DNA from: a virus
Length of the DNA: 34,251 bases
Reading direction: 5' to 3' (one strand)
IMG/VR virus record: IMGVR_UViG_3300025933_000197
Location: 1 to 34,251 of that record
The notes under the pieces were generated by a model that worked only from the letters and a program-made list of their open reading frames with translations, was not told the DNA's origin and searched no databases. Every line of letters starts with the position of its first letter. Position 1 is the stretch's first letter. The position numbers and the translations under genes are program-made. Positions 1 to 7,724 of this stretch are shown here, in pieces.

Positions 1-216
1 ATGGCGCATGAATACTCGCTCTCAGATGTGCTTGAAAGGATGTACGAAAATCAGTTGGCACTTGAAGCCGCTGTGATGGAACTCACGCTTCACCTGGAAC
101 AGCAAGGCTCAGTAGAAGTAGGTCAAAACGTGCGTGGTGCCCTAGAGACAATCGGTGAAAACGCGGGGCATATCAAGCAAGGTTTGGCTCGACTGAGAAG
201 GTCAGGCGGCAGCTAA
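1..216 (+). CDS. small hypothetical protein, 71 aa
   Basis: The ATG is the first base of the window, so its ribosome binding site and promoter are unseen and an upstream in-frame extension cannot be excluded. The product is acidic at its start and basic at its end, and looks all-helical (many Glu, Leu and Ala; a likely amphipathic helix at about residues 5-35 and another at 45-66). No domain is recognised. Codon use resembles ordinary Pseudomonas-type accessory DNA. It reads rightward into a 720-bp gap and shows no operon link to the NYN-NACHT pair. It probably belongs to the DNA that received the prophage. Confidence 0.55.
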   Translation: MAHEYSLSDVLERMYENQLALEAAVMELTLHLEQQGSVEVGQNVRGALETIGENAGHIKQGLARLRRSGGS

Positions 217-936
217 GGAACCGAGACAAATTGTGAAATGCCCCAATCTCGGCGAAACCCACACGATTGGTGGCTTATGGCAGCTTTCAGCCTCTTCGAA
301 GGCAGCTACAGACGGTGAGAAAAAAGATCTATCTCGTTTCGAAAAATGCTCCTATTCCTACGTTTTCTTCCCTTTCAACCAATGAACCCGGGGCCTCCAA
401 CCCTGCGCTGTTCATGATCGCCTGCTACGTCGCTGTGCGTTCCCGCTGCACTTCTCTTCAAATCTTTGCAATCCGTGAAACTGCCGGTCGCCTGTAGAGC
501 GTCCCGGCCCGCCTGGGCTGCGGATTCGTTTGCACTACATCTGGGATTGCACAAAAAAAGGATGCGAGCCCCGTCGGCGGGAGGGGGATAAGTGGATTTT
601 TTTACGTATTTTCCTCCATCCAAGCTTTCTGGAAAAACAATGGACTTCCCATAACATAATCGCCACATACGGGCCGACGCTGATAGTCAAGCCCGCTTTG
701 GATTTAGCTGAGTCAACAAAGGGCTTTACACCAGAGAAAGCGCCCTTTAGCAGATATATACGTGGTCGGATCGACAAACTTGGACTTGCCACTAGACTCT
801 CAGCCGCATATGCTGAACAACCGTTACCTGCGCTTATGAGCGTGACAAATAGGGATACCTTGACCTGAGCCGGTAAAACTTCGTAAATCTAAGATTTTAA
901 ACATAAAATTGTTTGCGGCTAAAATGGAATTGAATT
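217..936. other. 720-bp gap without a convincing gene; leader of the NYN-NACHT operon
   Basis: Open frames here (for example 530-868 on the plus strand) lack a good ribosome binding site and recognisable protein sequence, so I leave them out. The stretch contains T7 and A7 homopolymers near 556 and 598, and a hairpin at 718-748 whose arms are AAAGGGC and GCCCTTT, with an alternative inner stem GCTTT/AAAGC. A weak promoter-like pair precedes the NYN gene: TTGACC at 860-865, 17 nt, then GTAAAT at 883-888, a poor -10. The last 50 nt are strongly AT-rich. An attachment site or gene remnants could lie here, but none could be shown. Confidence 0.5.
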
Positions 937-1584
937 ATGTCCAGGGGTATATCGGTTACAGCACTGATCGATTGGAAATCACAGATGCATAACTGTGGTG
1001 CTGACAAACTTAGCGACCGTATAGAACAAGCATCGAGAACGCTTCAAAGGACAGTATCGGCAATAGGAAAAGCCCTAAACAAACTTGATAAAACGTCAAG
1101 ATACAAAGTAACGCTACGACTGTACCATGGCTGGAGCAAGGGTTATGAGTGGACCCCAAACCGAAGTGCCGTTGTAAGCGCTATAGCCCAGACGGATTTC
1201 TCCGTTATATCCCGCTTCCCGAACATAGTTATTAACCCAGAAATTTCCTACGGCGATTTATTGCTTTCAGGCCTATCACATAGAGTTTCAAAGTCAAAAA
1301 ACATTCACTTACCAGGTACACTAAGGGATAGAGGCGGTGACAGTGTTGGGGAAAAGATGGTTGACACTGCATTAGCATCCGACTTGTTAAGCTTGGCATT
1401 TAGCGATCCCAAGGATTGGTCTATTGTTCTAGCTGAGGACGATGACTTAGTACCACCAATATTTACTGCAGAAGCTTGGAAAGACCGTCACGGCGGAAAA
1501 GTTTACTTATTACGAAAGAGAAGCGTAGCAAAGAGTAAAGTGCTTTTGGGCGGGCTAATATTAGAGGGCGGCTGGAATGATTGA
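937..1584 (+). CDS. NYN/PIN-like domain protein, putative RNase effector of a two-gene NACHT system
   Basis: 215 aa. The fold signature is that of NYN (PIN-like) metal-dependent RNases: a first beta strand ending in an acid (VTALIDW, D12), a long variable insert, a central helix with GEKMVDTALASDL (D143, D149) and a last strand with VLAEDDDLVPPI (E167, D168-D170). These acids are where the family coordinates its metal ion. NYN proteins usually cleave tRNA, mRNA or other RNA; the substrate here is unknown. ATG 937 is chosen because it precedes the first core strand directly and a GGAA lies 9 nt upstream. The 3' end overlaps the NACHT gene by 8 nt, implying translational coupling. Codons are much more AT-rich than in the neighbouring phage, a sign of transfer. 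Role as toxic effector is inference from the pairing. Confidence 0.7.
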   Translation: MSRGISVTALIDWKSQMHNCGADKLSDRIEQASRTLQRTVSAIGKALNKLDKTSRYKVTLRLYHGWSKGYEWTPNRSAVVSAIAQTDFSVISRFPNIVINPEISYGDLLLSGLSHRVSKSKNIHLPGTLRDRGGDSVGEKMVDTALASDLLSLAFSDPKDWSIVLAEDDDLVPPIFTAEAWKDRHGGKVYLLRKRSVAKSKVLLGGLILEGGWND

Positions 1585-3796
1585 TCAAGATTTGCTACTG
1601 AACGACCTAGCGTCCTTCTCCGATTTGGGAGTAACTCCTCCTAAACTAATTGTTGAAGGCAAAGAAATTGTAGCTCGTCTTACAAGGCATGGAGACGATC
1701 TCAGCCTACGTTTCCTCGAAAATGGACAGGTCCTTGAGCGTGTTAACGATGAAAATGAAACTAAACACGCAAACTACAGAGCTCTCTTAGCTTCGGACAG
1801 ATTCGGTAATCTCAGAGACTGGGCCTCCGTTCAATTCAGCGTTTTGACAGAAGAGTCAGCTGCTCAGCCGAAGCCTATTCCGGTGCTTGGATTCTTACAT
1901 TCAGCAAATACGGTAATGGATTTTTCAGGAGTAGATGACAAACTTGAAGAGACATCCTCTAACGACACGGCAAGAATACTTCTAATTGACGGTCCAGCAG
2001 GAATCGGGAAAACCGAGTTCATAAAACAGCTCTCATTAAAAAGAGCAGCAAACTTCAAGCGCACCCAAAAACCGCTAGTTCTCCACGTTCAAAGTCGCGG
2101 CAGAGTGCTGACTTTTCTTCAAGACTTAATCGCGTTCAGCTTACAGACTTTAAGGCTCCGCGTGACTTACGACCAAGTTCCTATTCTTGTCAGGAATGGA
2201 CTAGTTACAATTGCAATTGATGGATTTGATGAATTGGGTGACCCGTCGGGATATGAGACTGCATGGGCACAGGTGGGAGAACTTATAAATCAAGTGCGAG
2301 GACACGGTAGTTTAATCCTTGCAGGGCGTGAAACATTCATTGGTCGCGATAGGCTTGTACGTGATATCAAAGCACTTAAAGCAACCGACATTATTGACTC
2401 TGTTACGCTGCAGCCTCCAAGTACTGAAGCTGCAAGTACATGGTTGAAGCATCATGGATGGACGGACGATAGATTAAAGGACCTGGATGAACTGCTTCAA
2501 CCTGGATCATTTGCTTTAAGACCCATATTTCTAAGACACTTAGGAGAGAATGGATTAATTTCCGGACTATCGGAGACGGAAGGCTCTCTCTCAAACTTAA
2601 TCAGCTTAATGATAAAGCGAGAAGCGGGAAAATTTGGCCAGCCTGTAGAAGCAGCGTTGACTAATGAGCAGCTGCAACAGTTCGTCTTAAGCTTTCTTGG
2701 CGAAATCGCAAGGGACATGGCCGACAACCAAACGGAGTCAGCAGATGAAACAACTATTAAATGGGCTGCTGAAGCAGCGTTGAATGATAGCGTACCAGAC
2801 GAGATAAGTCGCCTCCTTCAGAACCGTGCTTTAGTTATGGCATTTTTGACGGCAGACGAGCGTCCTCGTTATAGACGCTTTTCCCATTCGCAACTTCAAA
2901 ACTATTTCCTTGGCCTTGAAACCGTATCTTTAATCAAAAACAGAGAGATACCTAAATTCCTTCGCAGAAACTTATTAAGCTCTGACTTCCTCATCACCTT
3001 CTCCAACGTACTTGACGAGCTAGCTTCAAAAAACAAAGATGAACTTATCGTCTTTATGGAATCCGCCTTTCATCTACTAGACAATTACCTAGGTACCGAC
3101 AGAGGGGCGAGAAATTTATCAGCCCTACTACTCTGCTGCGCGCCCTTTGGCGAACTAGTAAATAAATTTGGATTAAAAGGCCAGCAAATTGACGATGCGC
3201 TAATACGTGGAATCGCAAGTAGTTTCACTCTTAAAAATTGCAGCATCAATCAATTAGACGTAAGAGAAGCAGATATCACCAATGTTAATTTTGAAGACTG
3301 CACAATTGGTGGGCTAGTAATTGATGACAGAAGTAAAATCAACCTTTCCCTGCGTCCGTCCTATGTTCAGATGGAGAACGAAAGCGGTAACGGAGTATCG
3401 TTAACCTCTGAATCGGAGGCGATATCAAAACTTCTGAAAAACTTTTCACCAAATGTAGAAGGCGAATCAACTGAACATGATGAGCACCCCAAGATACTAG
3501 ATCATGCAATTTTCAAACTTCTTGATCGGGCAATTCGATATCGCGGCTATTGGTTTCGAGAGGATGGCGATGATGTTTTGGCAAAAAAAATCACTGATGA
3601 TCATCTATGGCCCGCCTTGTCAGAGCTGCTTTTAAAGCATGACTTTCTGAGAAAAGAAGAGCGAGTTGCTTCAGGACGGCCATCGCATTTTTATCATGTT
3701 AAAAGACCGCAACTTTTACAAAAGATCAATACTGACCCAGATACCGCGGCGCTTTATAAGGATCTGGGAGAATTCATAGCTCTGATCGACAGCTAA
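1577..3796 (+). CDS. NACHT-type STAND NTPase, putative sensor/regulator of the NYN effector
   Basis: 739 aa. Residues 1-130 form an unrecognised N-terminal domain. The NTPase core has a Walker A at 139-146 (GPAGIGKT), a NACHT-style Walker B at 212-220 (IAIDGFDEL) and an arginine-bearing sensor strand LILAGRE at 246-252. A helical region follows to about 545, with FSHSQLQNYFLGL resembling the winged-helix end of the NACHT module. Residues about 550-584 read as seven pentapeptide-repeat-like units (ADITN, VNFED, CTIGG and similar). The last ~120 residues look like a winged helix-turn-helix. Such STAND proteins oligomerise on sensing an invader and switch on an effector; here the effector would be encoded by the overlapping upstream NYN gene. 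Low GC sets it apart from the phage. NACHT assignment is firm; the defence role is inference. Confidence 0.8.
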   Translation: MIDQDLLLNDLASFSDLGVTPPKLIVEGKEIVARLTRHGDDLSLRFLENGQVLERVNDENETKHANYRALLASDRFGNLRDWASVQFSVLTEESAAQPKPIPVLGFLHSANTVMDFSGVDDKLEETSSNDTARILLIDGPAGIGKTEFIKQLSLKRAANFKRTQKPLVLHVQSRGRVLTFLQDLIAFSLQTLRLRVTYDQVPILVRNGLVTIAIDGFDELGDPSGYETAWAQVGELINQVRGHGSLILAGRETFIGRDRLVRDIKALKATDIIDSVTLQPPSTEAASTWLKHHGWTDDRLKDLDELLQPGSFALRPIFLRHLGENGLISGLSETEGSLSNLISLMIKREAGKFGQPVEAALTNEQLQQFVLSFLGEIARDMADNQTESADETTIKWAAEAALNDSVPDEISRLLQNRALVMAFLTADERPRYRRFSHSQLQNYFLGLETVSLIKNREIPKFLRRNLLSSDFLITFSNVLDELASKNKDELIVFMESAFHLLDNYLGTDRGARNLSALLLCCAPFGELVNKFGLKGQQIDDALIRGIASSFTLKNCSINQLDVREADITNVNFEDCTIGGLVIDDRSKINLSLRPSYVQMENESGNGVSLTSESEAISKLLKNFSPNVEGESTEHDEHPKILDHAIFKLLDRAIRYRGYWFREDGDDVLAKKITDDHLWPALSELLLKHDFLRKEERVASGRPSHFYHVKRPQLLQKINTDPDTAALYKDLGEFIALIDS

Positions 3797-3813
3797 TCAA
3801 AATTCTTAACGAA

Positions 3814-3838
3814 AGCGACATCCTTCACGGATGTCGCT
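3814..3838. terminator. bidirectional hairpin terminator between the NACHT and phage late operons
   Basis: AGCGACATCC and GGATGTCGCT form a perfect 10-bp stem around a 5-nt loop (TTCAC). On the minus strand it is followed by TTTCGTTAAG, on the plus strand by TGCCTCTT, so it fits a terminator for the leftward late operon better, but may serve both convergent operons. The AT-rich 120 nt that follow, up to 3965, hold no gene that I can see. Confidence 0.75.
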
Positions 3839-3965
3839 GCCTCTTAGCCTGCTCAAACTAAACAATTAAACCTTAGAAACCAATACGCACCAATCCTCAT
3901 TCTCGCTATAAACTGGATTTCTGCAAAGCAAACTGGACGCCGATAAGACAATTATAGCGAACAAG

Positions 3966-4937
3966 TCATAAAGTAATATTTTTTAGCTTTCCGCCCAGCT
4001 GATCGGCACTGGCTGAATATCTTAGAAAATCGGCTGCATTCCCTGACACCGGTGTTGAACCATGGGTATGCTCGGCAAGTTTTTTATTCATTTGCTGCAC
4101 CAAGTTAAGCAGATCGCATACCACCTGGAATATATTTACGCTTTCGGATCCAATATAGTTTTTTGGCGCCAACAACCGCTGGCTTACCTCCGCCATGCTC
4201 TCTCGCAGCCCGCGGATTTTTTCCTCCATATTACTTCCTATCGTGGCGTTGTATTTCTGCCCCACCACCAGGTTCAAGTCTCGTCCGCTCGCCTGGTGCA
4301 GATCATCCACCGCCACCAAGCTTGCAGATCCGCCCGACAACAACTTGAGCGCACCTAGCGCCTCGATCCTCTTGGTTCCACCCACAGACTCAGTTGAATG
4401 GTCGTCTACCGTCCTGGTGTGATTCTGGAACGTCTCCGTGTTCCCCATCGCCTCCACTTCCCGCTCGATCGCCTTGTCCCGGATCTTGCCGTCCGTTTGG
4501 CGCAGCCAGTTGCCATCGGCGTCGACACGCTGCTGACAAGCTTCGCTGTGCTGCCACACTTGGTCACCCTTCGGCACGCTGGGCATGCTCAGACCGTGGG
4601 GCAGGATCGTTTGAATATAGGGCTTGTGCGGCAGGCCGTAGGCAAAGCACACCACAACCTGGGTGCCTTCCTCGGGAAAGGCATAGATGCCCATTTCCTC
4701 GCCACCGGTGGGTAGCGGCAGGGGCACGCCGGCCAAGATCGGCAGCTTGGTGTCTGGTTCACCATCGGGCCCCATGACCTCGATGTCGACCGCATAGCGC
4801 GGCCGGAAGTCGTCACAGATCCCGGCGCCGGCAGGGGCGTCGGCCACGGCGACAACCCGGGCAAAGCGTGGCAAGTGATAACCGCCGGTGAGTTCGGGAA
4901 ATTGTCGTTCTACGCTACGGCGTATTGCGTCGTCCAT
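3966..4937 (-). CDS. V: baseplate central spike protein (gpV-like)
   Basis: 323 aa. The first third has the look of the OB-fold of phage spikes (a beta-rich segment with PRYAVDIEV and a glycine/proline turn region, about 25-115). A middle region follows with repeated T/D/S-rich strands (LRQTDGKIRD through ASGRDLNLVVGQKYNATIGS), as expected for a trimeric beta-helix. The C-terminal part has a coiled helix and then EHTHGSTPV, an HxH motif like the one that binds iron at the tip of P2-type spikes. It is the last gene of the late operon and overlaps the hub gene by 28 nt. The spike sits on the hub and pierces the outer membrane when the sheath contracts. It is longer than P2 gpV (211 aa), typical of HP1-like phages as far as I recall. 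Confidence 0.75.
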   Translation of the reverse strand: MDDAIRRSVERQFPELTGGYHLPRFARVVAVADAPAGAGICDDFRPRYAVDIEVMGPDGEPDTKLPILAGVPLPLPTGGEEMGIYAFPEEGTQVVVCFAYGLPHKPYIQTILPHGLSMPSVPKGDQVWQHSEACQQRVDADGNWLRQTDGKIRDKAIEREVEAMGNTETFQNHTRTVDDHSTESVGGTKRIEALGALKLLSGGSASLVAVDDLHQASGRDLNLVVGQKYNATIGSNMEEKIRGLRESMAEVSQRLLAPKNYIGSESVNIFQVVCDLLNLVQQMNKKLAEHTHGSTPVSGNAADFLRYSASADQLGGKLKNITL

Positions 4938-5614
4938 CGGATGGCCATCTGGTTGTCGATGAGCGCCACACTGGTGATGCGCTCGCCGTGGTTGATTGTT
5001 GCACCTGGTCGCAACCCGGGAAGGGCCGCAATCATCGCGCTTTGATTACCCTGGTAGTCGTCGAACAGCTCGACCGGCAGCTGCAGCGCCGGGCGAACCC
5101 CAAAGAAGCTGTCGGCCCAACTGCCCACGAACACTTCCCCGTCGCCCTGCTGCTGCCAGATGAAGTCGGGGATATTGAAAACCCAGGCCAGGCTGTCCAT
5201 GGCCTGGTAGCCGGCGGCCAGGCAGTAGAAGAACGGCGCCTTAACGCCGGCGTAGGTACGATCCGGGACGCGAAAACGCAACCCAGTGTGCTGGCTGATC
5301 TCAACCAGGACGGCGCGCAGATCAACATGGCGCAGGTTCAGCGGCAACGGGTTGGCCAGGATCGCGGCCAGTTCACGGCAGAACAGCACCTGTTGCCCGC
5401 TGCTGGCAGTGGTGGAGCGCTCGACGTAGCCAATGAAGTGCCGCTGTAGCGTGCTGTTGTTGTAACCGATATCGAGGGTCACCAGCCCCTTGACCGCCGC
5501 TTTCGCTTGAATGGTGAACGTCGCCCGGCCTGGGCTTTTCGCGTCCAGCCGGACTTCGTTTTTGACCAGGACATAGGGCACGCCATTAATGGCCAACTCC
5601 TTGTGCAGCTTCAT
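4910..5614 (-). CDS. D: baseplate hub protein (gpD-like)
   Basis: 234 aa. The sequence is beta-rich with strands typical of the gp27/gpD tube-like hub fold (for example VRLDAKSPGRATFTIQ near 21-36 and LVTLDIGYNN near 44-53), then a segment with a short helix pattern (LRAVLVEISQHTGLRF) seen in hub proteins. It lies between the U-like gene and the spike gene, the usual D position, and overlaps both. The hub connects tail tube and spike. It is shorter than P2 gpD (about 387 aa), so one hub subdomain may be absent or reduced. Identification rests on order and general look, not on a decisive motif. Confidence 0.6.
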   Translation of the reverse strand: MKLHKELAINGVPYVLVKNEVRLDAKSPGRATFTIQAKAAVKGLVTLDIGYNNSTLQRHFIGYVERSTTASSGQQVLFCRELAAILANPLPLNLRHVDLRAVLVEISQHTGLRFRVPDRTYAGVKAPFFYCLAAGYQAMDSLAWVFNIPDFIWQQQGDGEVFVGSWADSFFGVRPALQLPVELFDDYQGNQSAMIAALPGLRPGATINHGERITSVALIDNQMAIRWTTQYAVA

Positions 5615-6162
5615 GTGCTTGCCCCGCCCAACCAGCCGTCGACCTTTTTCAGCGTTGCTTCAAAGCCGGTCAGTTCCTCCGGCCCACTGCTGGAATCGCC
5701 ACCGGTACCGCCGGTGCCACGCACTGCCCCACCCGGGCCGGACTGAGCGGTGACAGCGTTGCCCGATCGCCGCCCTTCGACTTTCTCCGGGTTCGACAGC
5801 TTTTCAGTCAGCGTGAACTGGATCAGCCATCCGCGCAGGTTGTCGTCTTCCCGGGCGCTCACGCCCTCGGTGAACTTCACCTGGCGCATGCCAAACGCGG
5901 CGGCTGTGTCGTTGACGATGCGGTAAGTCTTGAGCTGGCCACCGCCTTCGGTCGCTTCCACCAGGCGCATCAGGTCGCGCAGTTGCACCTGGTCAACGAA
6001 AGGAATCATTAGGCTGACCGTCAGGGTCTTGGGTTTGAAGCCCTTGTGCCCCTTGTCGGTGTTGCTGGTCTGACCTGACAGATCGTCGCTCTCGATGCGC
6101 AGATTGCCGGTGACCTTGAGGTTCTTCCCACGCACTTCTTGCCCGTCGAGTAGTAGCGTCAT
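5611..6162 (-). CDS. tail/baseplate complex protein (gpU-like position)
   Basis: 183 aa, overlapping the hub gene by 4 nt (ATGA) and the upstream gene by 4 nt. It begins with MTLLLDGQEVRGKNLKVTG and a beta-rich core including LTVSLMIPFVDQVQLRDLM, resembling small baseplate proteins that sit between the tube and the hub. The last 55 residues are Gly/Ser-rich and low in complexity, with AVRGTGGTGGDSSSG, before a short terminal helix. In P2 the matching slot holds U, which encodes a tail tube-baseplate connector. Function is inferred from this slot and from size; I see no catalytic motif. Confidence 0.5.
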   Translation of the reverse strand: MTLLLDGQEVRGKNLKVTGNLRIESDDLSGQTSNTDKGHKGFKPKTLTVSLMIPFVDQVQLRDLMRLVEATEGGGQLKTYRIVNDTAAAFGMRQVKFTEGVSAREDDNLRGWLIQFTLTEKLSNPEKVEGRRSGNAVTAQSGPGGAVRGTGGTGGDSSSGPEELTGFEATLKKVDGWLGGAST

Positions 6163-7091
6163 AGGCCCACCAACTCGCGGACGAAACTCAAGCCCTTCTC
6201 AGATCCCACAAGCAGCGCGCCGGCACACAGCCCCCATTCATGCCCTGGTGCTTCGCCGGCCAACAGCGCCTGGCGTAACTCGGTGGCGTTGCCTGGGCCG
6301 ATCATACGGGCGCGCGTGCTGCTGTCTGGGTTGCCATCGGCCAGCAGGGCTTTCAGATCCGCCAACTGCTGATCCCGGCCCTGCTGTTGCGCGACTTTGC
6401 GTCCGGCCAGGGCGGCAAGGTCAGCTATGGGCGAGCTGTCGGCCGCGTAGCTCTCCAGGACTGCGAGCTGGCCGGCCATGGATTGCTGCGCGGCCTTAAC
6501 CACGGTGCAACGCTCCAGGGGCAGCGCCTGCCAACGCGGCAAGGTGCCGGCGGCAGGGATCTCCCACTTTTCTGTCTCCAGTTTCGACAAGTGCCGTGCA
6601 CGGCGCTCGGTTCGCACCAGGTCGGGCATGGGCAGCAGGGCATTGAAGCGCGCCAGGCTATTGGCCAACTGATCAAAACGTGTGGCCAGGAACATCAGGC
6701 ACAGTGCGAACTGGGGACCATTGGGCCGGCCGGTGTCGCTCACATCCACCAGTTTGCCGGCCAGCTGCTGCAGCAAGTTTGGCGCCGACAGGAAACGTTG
6801 GTAACCGCGGCCCTGCCCAATGCCGCTTTGAAAAGGCGTAACTACCAGGCAAGCCGGGGCCTCGCCCATCTGATCAGCGAGTGCCGCTCGGCCTGCAGCG
6901 ATCGCACCCTGGGCGGCACCTCCCACCGGCCCGGGGCTGGTGGAGGTTTTACCGTTGAGGTCTGCCAGGCGCTTAGCGGTACTGGCCAGCTCACCGCCGG
7001 CCAGGCCCTGCGCCGCTGACAGTTGCCCCATCCATTCAGTGGCTTGGGCAGGCCAGCGCATCGTCACCGGTGTCCAGTTCATGTCAGCCAT
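6159..7091 (-). CDS. conserved phage tail-region protein of unknown function, 310 aa
   Basis: The product is mostly helical and Ala/Leu/Gln-rich, with the segment ACLVVTPFQSGIGQGRGYQRFLS near 81-103 and a small hydrophobic C-terminal segment (LCAGALLVGSEKGLSFVRELV). No signal peptide, membrane span or catalytic motif is evident. It is embedded in the late operon with a 4-nt overlap to the U-like gene and 8 nt to the fibre chaperone, so it is made together with the tail. A tail or baseplate part, a chaperone or a late moron would all fit. I recall similar unannotated proteins at this position in HP1-like Pseudomonas prophages but cannot name the function. Confidence 0.6.
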   Translation of the reverse strand: MADMNWTPVTMRWPAQATEWMGQLSAAQGLAGGELASTAKRLADLNGKTSTSPGPVGGAAQGAIAAGRAALADQMGEAPACLVVTPFQSGIGQGRGYQRFLSAPNLLQQLAGKLVDVSDTGRPNGPQFALCLMFLATRFDQLANSLARFNALLPMPDLVRTERRARHLSKLETEKWEIPAAGTLPRWQALPLERCTVVKAAQQSMAGQLAVLESYAADSSPIADLAALAGRKVAQQQGRDQQLADLKALLADGNPDSSTRARMIGPGNATELRQALLAGEAPGHEWGLCAGALLVGSEKGLSFVRELVGL

Positions 7092-7722
7092 TTGGCAGCA
7101 CCAGGGCAGGCAGCTCCGCCACTAGCTCGGCGCCGGTCGGTATTTTGCGCTGGCCCTGTTCGATCGCCTTCAATTGGTCGTAGCAGTAAGCCCAGCACAG
7201 CGAACGCCAGGTACGGAAGGCAGCACCATCGGCCTGGAACTTCGGTACCGAGGGCTCATCCGCATAGGTGATCACGTCCTTGAGGTCGTTGTAGCCGGCA
7301 GTTTTGGCGGTGGCGTCGAGAAAGGCTTGCACACTACCCACGTACTCCGCTTTGCGCTGCTCCCAGGTCAACGGCGGCGGCTCAACCGCCACAGGGCGGC
7401 CCTTCACAGCCTGGATAACTTTGCCCAGGGCCTGAGCGGCAAACAGTGCCTGGTATTCGCCCTGGGAGATTTCCAGCATCTCGCCGGACGGTGGCAAGCT
7501 GCAGTCTGGGTTGGGAACCTCAATCAGCGGCGGCGCGGCCTTCGGGTCTTTGACCTTAATCATCGGGGGTTTGGCCGTTGGATCCTCCCCCGCCATCCAG
7601 TTGGGATTCGGCACACTAATCATCGGGTGCTTCCACTTCGGATCAGCGACCAGAATAGCGCGCTCCCCGTGAGCGCGAGTGTCGTAAAAACCTGCGGTTG
7701 CGGCGTGAAAAAAGATGGTCAT
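7084..7722 (-). CDS. tail fibre assembly chaperone (Tfa-like, DUF4376-type C-terminus)
   Basis: 212 aa from the ATG at 7722, two nucleotides after the fibre stop codon; the longer frame reads back into the fibre gene and is not used. The N-terminus MTIFFHAATAGFYDT is typical of fibre chaperones. Residues about 25-75 carry an imperfect repeat built on PPMI.V.DP / PPLIEVPNP. The C-terminal ~95 residues (LTWEQRKAEYVGSVQAFLD through RTWRSLCWAYCYDQLKAIE) match the DUF4376 style seen in many tail-fibre-adjacent proteins. Its expected job is to fold or trimerise the receptor-binding tip of the fibre encoded immediately upstream. Confidence 0.75.
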   Translation of the reverse strand: MTIFFHAATAGFYDTRAHGERAILVADPKWKHPMISVPNPNWMAGEDPTAKPPMIKVKDPKAAPPLIEVPNPDCSLPPSGEMLEISQGEYQALFAAQALGKVIQAVKGRPVAVEPPPLTWEQRKAEYVGSVQAFLDATAKTAGYNDLKDVITYADEPSVPKFQADGAAFRTWRSLCWAYCYDQLKAIEQGQRKIPTGAELVAELPALVLPNG

Positions 7723-7724
7723 GG

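Noticed and set aside
375-668. 97-aa minus-strand open frame in the left gap
   Set aside because: Runs through homopolymers, no good start and no recognisable domain; more likely chance.
762-771. 10-mer ACGTGGTCGG shared with 32628-32637
   Set aside because: Lies inside the integrase coding region and is short enough to be chance.
530-868. 112-aa open frame in the left gap
   Set aside because: No ribosome binding site, odd composition, overlapped by open frames on the other strand; no recognisable protein.
3850-3866. Possible left att core: GCTCAAACTAAAC compared with GCTCCACACTAAAC at 32672
   Set aside because: Shares only 7 contiguous bases and needs a gap; true attL/attR cores should be identical.
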